From Helicobacteraceae bacterium UBA6016 (GTDB taxonomy: Bacteria; Campylobacterota; Campylobacteria; Campylobacterales; UBA6016): 16,519 nt of DNA. Position 1 is the first letter of the stretch. Each line of letters starts with the position of its first letter. Positions 14,107-16,519 of the stretch are shown piece after piece. The position numbers and the translations under genes are program-made. The notes beneath the pieces were generated by a model. The model did no database searches, had not been told where the DNA came from, and was given only the letters and a program-made list of their open reading frames with translations. The stretch spans positions 6,399 to 22,917 of the forward strand of contig DIZY01000062.1 of NCBI GenBank assembly GCA_002428055.1, written 5' to 3'.

Positions 14107-14850
14107 ATGGATATTTTTTTGGTGACTACCGGATTTTTAGCAGGCGTGCTTAGCGGTTTTTTTGGTGTCGGCGGCGGCACCATAACCGTTCCTATGCTTA
14201 TATTTTTAGGAGTGCATATCAAAGAAGCCATTGCTATATCGGCGTTTCAGATGAGCTTTAGTTCGGTTTTTGGCTCCTATCTAAACTATAAAAACTCTGT
14301 TTTTGATGTAAAAGCGGCAATGCCTTTTTTATTCGGCGGAGCTTTTGGGGGTATCGTAGGGGCGTATTTTACGCACATGGCGAACGACAAAACGCTTGTT
14401 TTGATACTCTTTGTTTTTATGGTTTTTACGGCTACAAATCTTTTTTTATCCCCTGCCACTAGGGAGCTATCGGAAGAAAAAAACAATCCGTTGCTTTTTT
14501 TTGCAATCGGGCTTTTTATCGGGACTCTCGGCTCATCCGTAGGCATAGGCGGCGCACTTTTGTTAACCCCTGTGCTTGTAGGATTTTTGGGTTTTGGGCT
14601 CAAAAAAGCCATTGGAATTACGCTTTTTTATGTTATTTCGACAAGTATTTTTGCGGCGGCAAGCTTTTATATTTCAGGCATACTGGATGTCGCAAAAGGG
14701 CTACAAGTCGCCATTCCAGCACTCGCAGGCGTCTATCTTGGCATCTATATGGCGTCAAAGACAGATGCAAAAAAGCACAAAGGGTTAATGCTCGCCCTTT
14801 ACCTGTTTATCGCCGCTTCCTTGATTTTTGAGTTTTTTTGGGAGAGATGA
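14107..14850 (+). CDS. TauE/SafE-family membrane permease
   Basis: This family (DUF81) contains inner-membrane proteins proposed to move sulphur-containing or small organic anions, such as sulphite or sulphoacetate; the substrate here is unknown. The 247-residue protein is almost entirely hydrophobic, with about eight membrane helices. It shows the internal duplication typical of the family: LSGFFGVGGGTITVPML in the first half and GSSVGIGGALLLTPVL in the second. I chose ATG 14107 rather than the in-frame TTG at 14083. AGAGG lies 5 bases before the ATG, the first helix begins right there (MDIFLVTTGFLAG), and a perfect TATAAT overlaps the TTG. The stop overlaps the uvrA start, so the two are probably translated together. 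No sulphur-metabolism gene is adjacent to suggest a substrate. Confidence 0.88.
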   Translation: MDIFLVTTGFLAGVLSGFFGVGGGTITVPMLIFLGVHIKEAIAISAFQMSFSSVFGSYLNYKNSVFDVKAAMPFLFGGAFGGIVGAYFTHMANDKTLVLILFVFMVFTATNLFLSPATRELSEEKNNPLLFFAIGLFIGTLGSSVGIGGALLLTPVLVGFLGFGLKKAIGITLFYVISTSIFAAASFYISGILDVAKGLQVAIPALAGVYLGIYMASKTDAKKHKGLMLALYLFIAASLIFEFFWER

Positions 14851-16519
14851 TGGACAAAATACGAGTATACGGCGCAAGAGAAAATAATCTAAAAAATATA
14901 AATATTGAAATTCCGAAAAACAAATTAGTCGTATTTACGGGTCTCAGCGGTAGTGGCAAATCCACGCTCGCATTCGACACACTCTATGCCGAAGGGCAAA
15001 GAAGATACATCGAGAGCCTTAGTAGCTATGCTAGGCAGTTTCTTGACAGAGTCGGCAAGCCCGATGTGGACAAAATAGAGGGGCTTACTCCGGCGATTGC
15101 GATAGACCAGAAAACTACGAGTAAAAATCCCCGTTCTACGGTCGGCACAATTACGGAGATATATGATTATCTAAGGCTTTTGTATGCTAGAGTCGGTGTT
15201 CAGCACTGCCACCTGTGCGGTAAGCCTATTAGCTCCATGAGCGCTCAGGACATTATCGGCGAAGTGCTCAAACTGCCGGCAGAGGCGAAGATAATGATAC
15301 TCTCCCCAATCGTAAACGATAAAAAGGGAACATTTGCCGAAGAGCTTGAGAGGCTCAGGCAAAAAGGGTTTGTGAGGGTGCAGATAAACGGCGTATTAAC
15401 AAGACTTGACGAAGAGGTGACACTAGTCAAAACCAAAAAACATACGATAAAACTCGTCATAGACAGGGTCGGTGCAAGCGAGGAGAACAAAGCCCGTATA
15501 GCCGACGCCGTAGAAAAAGCGCTCAAAAAGAGTTTTGGAGTCGTGGAGATAGAGATAACAAACGCAAAAGAGTTGGAGATAGAAAATCACCACCTGCTTT
15601 TTAGCGAACACTCCGCATGTTTTGATTGTAAAGTCTCTTTTGAGCCGCTTGAGCCGCTCTCTTTTTCATTCAACTCCATCAAAGGCGCTTGTCAGCACTG
15701 CGACGGTCTTGGCATGAGACACACGATAGACATGGAAAAGATTCTCGACACAGAGCTAAGCATCGACGAAGGAGCCGTCAAGATAATGTACGGCTTTAAC
15801 AAAGGGTATTACTCAAGCCTTCTCAAAGCGCTTTGTGAGGCTGAGAAGATACCGACGAATAAGCCGTTTCATGAGCTAGAGGAGTACCAAAAAAGAGCAA
15901 TCTTAAGCGGAAGCGGCACGGAGATAGCCGTAAAATTCAAAAACTATGATGTCAATAGAAAGTGGCAGGGGGTCGTCAAATACGCTTACGACATCTTAAA
16001 AGACGAAAAAGATTTTGAAAACTATATGACGGAAAAAAAATGCGAAGTGTGCGGCGGAAATAGGCTAAAAGCGGAGTCTCTTGCCGTGCGTGTAGCGGGG
16101 CTAGGTATAGCTGACATGATAAGCATGCCGATAGATAGGCTTTATGAGGTGTTTGAGTCTAGCGAGTTTGAAAATCCAAAATCGGCGTTTTTGTATCTAA
16201 ACGACCAAGGGCGCAAGATAGCCTATCCGATACTAAAAGAGATAAAAGAGAGACTTTTCTTCCTCTATGATGTCGGTCTTGGGTATCTATCTCTTGGCAG
16301 AGATGCCAGAAGTATCAGCGGCGGCGAGGCGCAGCGTATTCGTATCGCAAGCCAGATAGGCAGCGGACTCACGGGAGTTATGTATGTTATCGATGAGCCT
16401 AGCATAGGGCTTCACGAGAGGGATACGATGAAGCTTATCCGTACGCTACGAAGTTTGCAGCAAAAAGGCAACTCCGTCATAGTCGTAGAGCATGACAAAA
16501 AGACTATCGAGCAGGCTGA
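14850..16519 (+). CDS. uvrA: Excinuclease ABC subunit A, N-terminal 60% (runs off the window)
   Basis: UvrA recognises bulky DNA lesions as a dimer and loads UvrB in nucleotide excision repair. About 556 of some 940 residues are present in one unbroken frame. The first ATPase has Walker A GLSGSGKS (31-38) followed by TLAFDTLYAEGQRRYIESLS. The signature SGGEAQR is at 490-496, and Walker B VMYVIDEPSIGLHERD has Asp515 and Glu516. A zinc module is formed by Cys257, Cys260, Cys281 and Cys284 (CFDC and CQHC), and a further CEVCGGNRL pair follows. An additional CHLC pair sits near residue 123 in the first signature insertion. The start is ATG at 14850, overlapping the TauE/SafE stop, with GGGAG 5 bases upstream. 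An in-frame ATG immediately before it (14847) would add one residue. The last visible codons read EHDKKTIEQA, in frame. Confidence 0.97.
   Translation, partial: MDKIRVYGARENNLKNINIEIPKNKLVVFTGLSGSGKSTLAFDTLYAEGQRRYIESLSSYARQFLDRVGKPDVDKIEGLTPAIAIDQKTTSKNPRSTVGTITEIYDYLRLLYARVGVQHCHLCGKPISSMSAQDIIGEVLKLPAEAKIMILSPIVNDKKGTFAEELERLRQKGFVRVQINGVLTRLDEEVTLVKTKKHTIKLVIDRVGASEENKARIADAVEKALKKSFGVVEIEITNAKELEIENHHLLFSEHSACFDCKVSFEPLEPLSFSFNSIKGACQHCDGLGMRHTIDMEKILDTELSIDEGAVKIMYGFNKGYYSSLLKALCEAEKIPTNKPFHELEEYQKRAILSGSGTEIAVKFKNYDVNRKWQGVVKYAYDILKDEKDFENYMTEKKCEVCGGNRLKAESLAVRVAGLGIADMISMPIDRLYEVFESSEFENPKSAFLYLNDQGRKIAYPILKEIKERLFFLYDVGLGYLSLGRDARSISGGEAQRIRIASQIGSGLTGVMYVIDEPSIGLHERDTMKLIRTLRSLQQKGNSVIVVEHDKKTIEQA

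Noticed and set aside
15637..15659. Tandem GAGCCGCT repeat
   Set aside because: It encodes the EPLEPL stretch of UvrA next to the zinc module and is ordinary coding sequence.
1..16519. Mobile elements, CRISPR arrays, tRNA or rRNA genes, prophage, toxin-antitoxin or defence genes
   Set aside because: No transposase or integrase motifs, no regularly spaced repeats, no cloverleaf-like segments and no gap over 300 bases without a gene. Coding is nearly continuous and made of conserved housekeeping families.

Overview
The window reads as ordinary chromosomal core DNA from a member of the Campylobacterota (Epsilonproteobacteria). The evidence is the protein families (a RecO, FliO and DksA of the type seen in this group), heavy use of AGA for Arg and ATA for Ile, AT-rich intergenic gaps, and gene order. 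The stretch inositol-phosphatase-like gene / accD / rlmH / dksA-like / membrane protein / dusB matches, from memory, the order of Cj0128c to Cj0123c in Campylobacter jejuni, though here it sits directly behind gltBD. A genus cannot be fixed from the sequence alone; a free-living Sulfurimonas- or Sulfuricurvum-like organism is a reasonable guess.

Layout. (1) 1-172, minus: the first 57 codons of a UvrD/PcrA-type helicase. (2) 350-1261, plus: a LysR-family regulator divergent from the helicase, with two related dyads lying over its likely promoter. (3) 1367-2509, minus: recO followed by a small uncharacterised protein whose pattern resembles the ClpXP adaptor SspB. A perfect hairpin lies between this pair and lysR. 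(4) 2630-12771, plus: eight tightly packed genes, gltB, gltD, an inositol-monophosphatase-family gene, accD, rlmH, a dksA-like gene, an uncharacterised two-helix membrane protein and dusB. Gaps run from an 11-base overlap to 11 bases. (5) 12768-14003, minus: fliN then fliO, convergent with dusB and sharing four bases with it. (6) 14107-16519, plus: a TauE/SafE-family permease whose stop overlaps the start of uvrA; uvrA runs off the end of the window.

Functionally the large plus-strand run joins ammonium assimilation (GltBD), fatty-acid precursor supply (AccD), rRNA and tRNA modification (RlmH, DusB) and a stringent-response-type RNA polymerase factor (DksA-like). This looks like a growth-linked housekeeping cluster. 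The flanks carry DNA repair genes (UvrD-like, RecO, UvrA) and flagellar export and switch genes (FliO, FliN).

I found no mobile element, CRISPR array, tRNA, rRNA, phage gene, toxin-antitoxin pair or defence cassette, and no clear evidence of a new multi-gene system. The best leads are the SspB-like reading of the protein at 1367-1840, the LapA-like topology of the membrane protein at 10827-11843, and the lysR operator architecture. All three are inferences from reading the sequence and need profile or structure searches.
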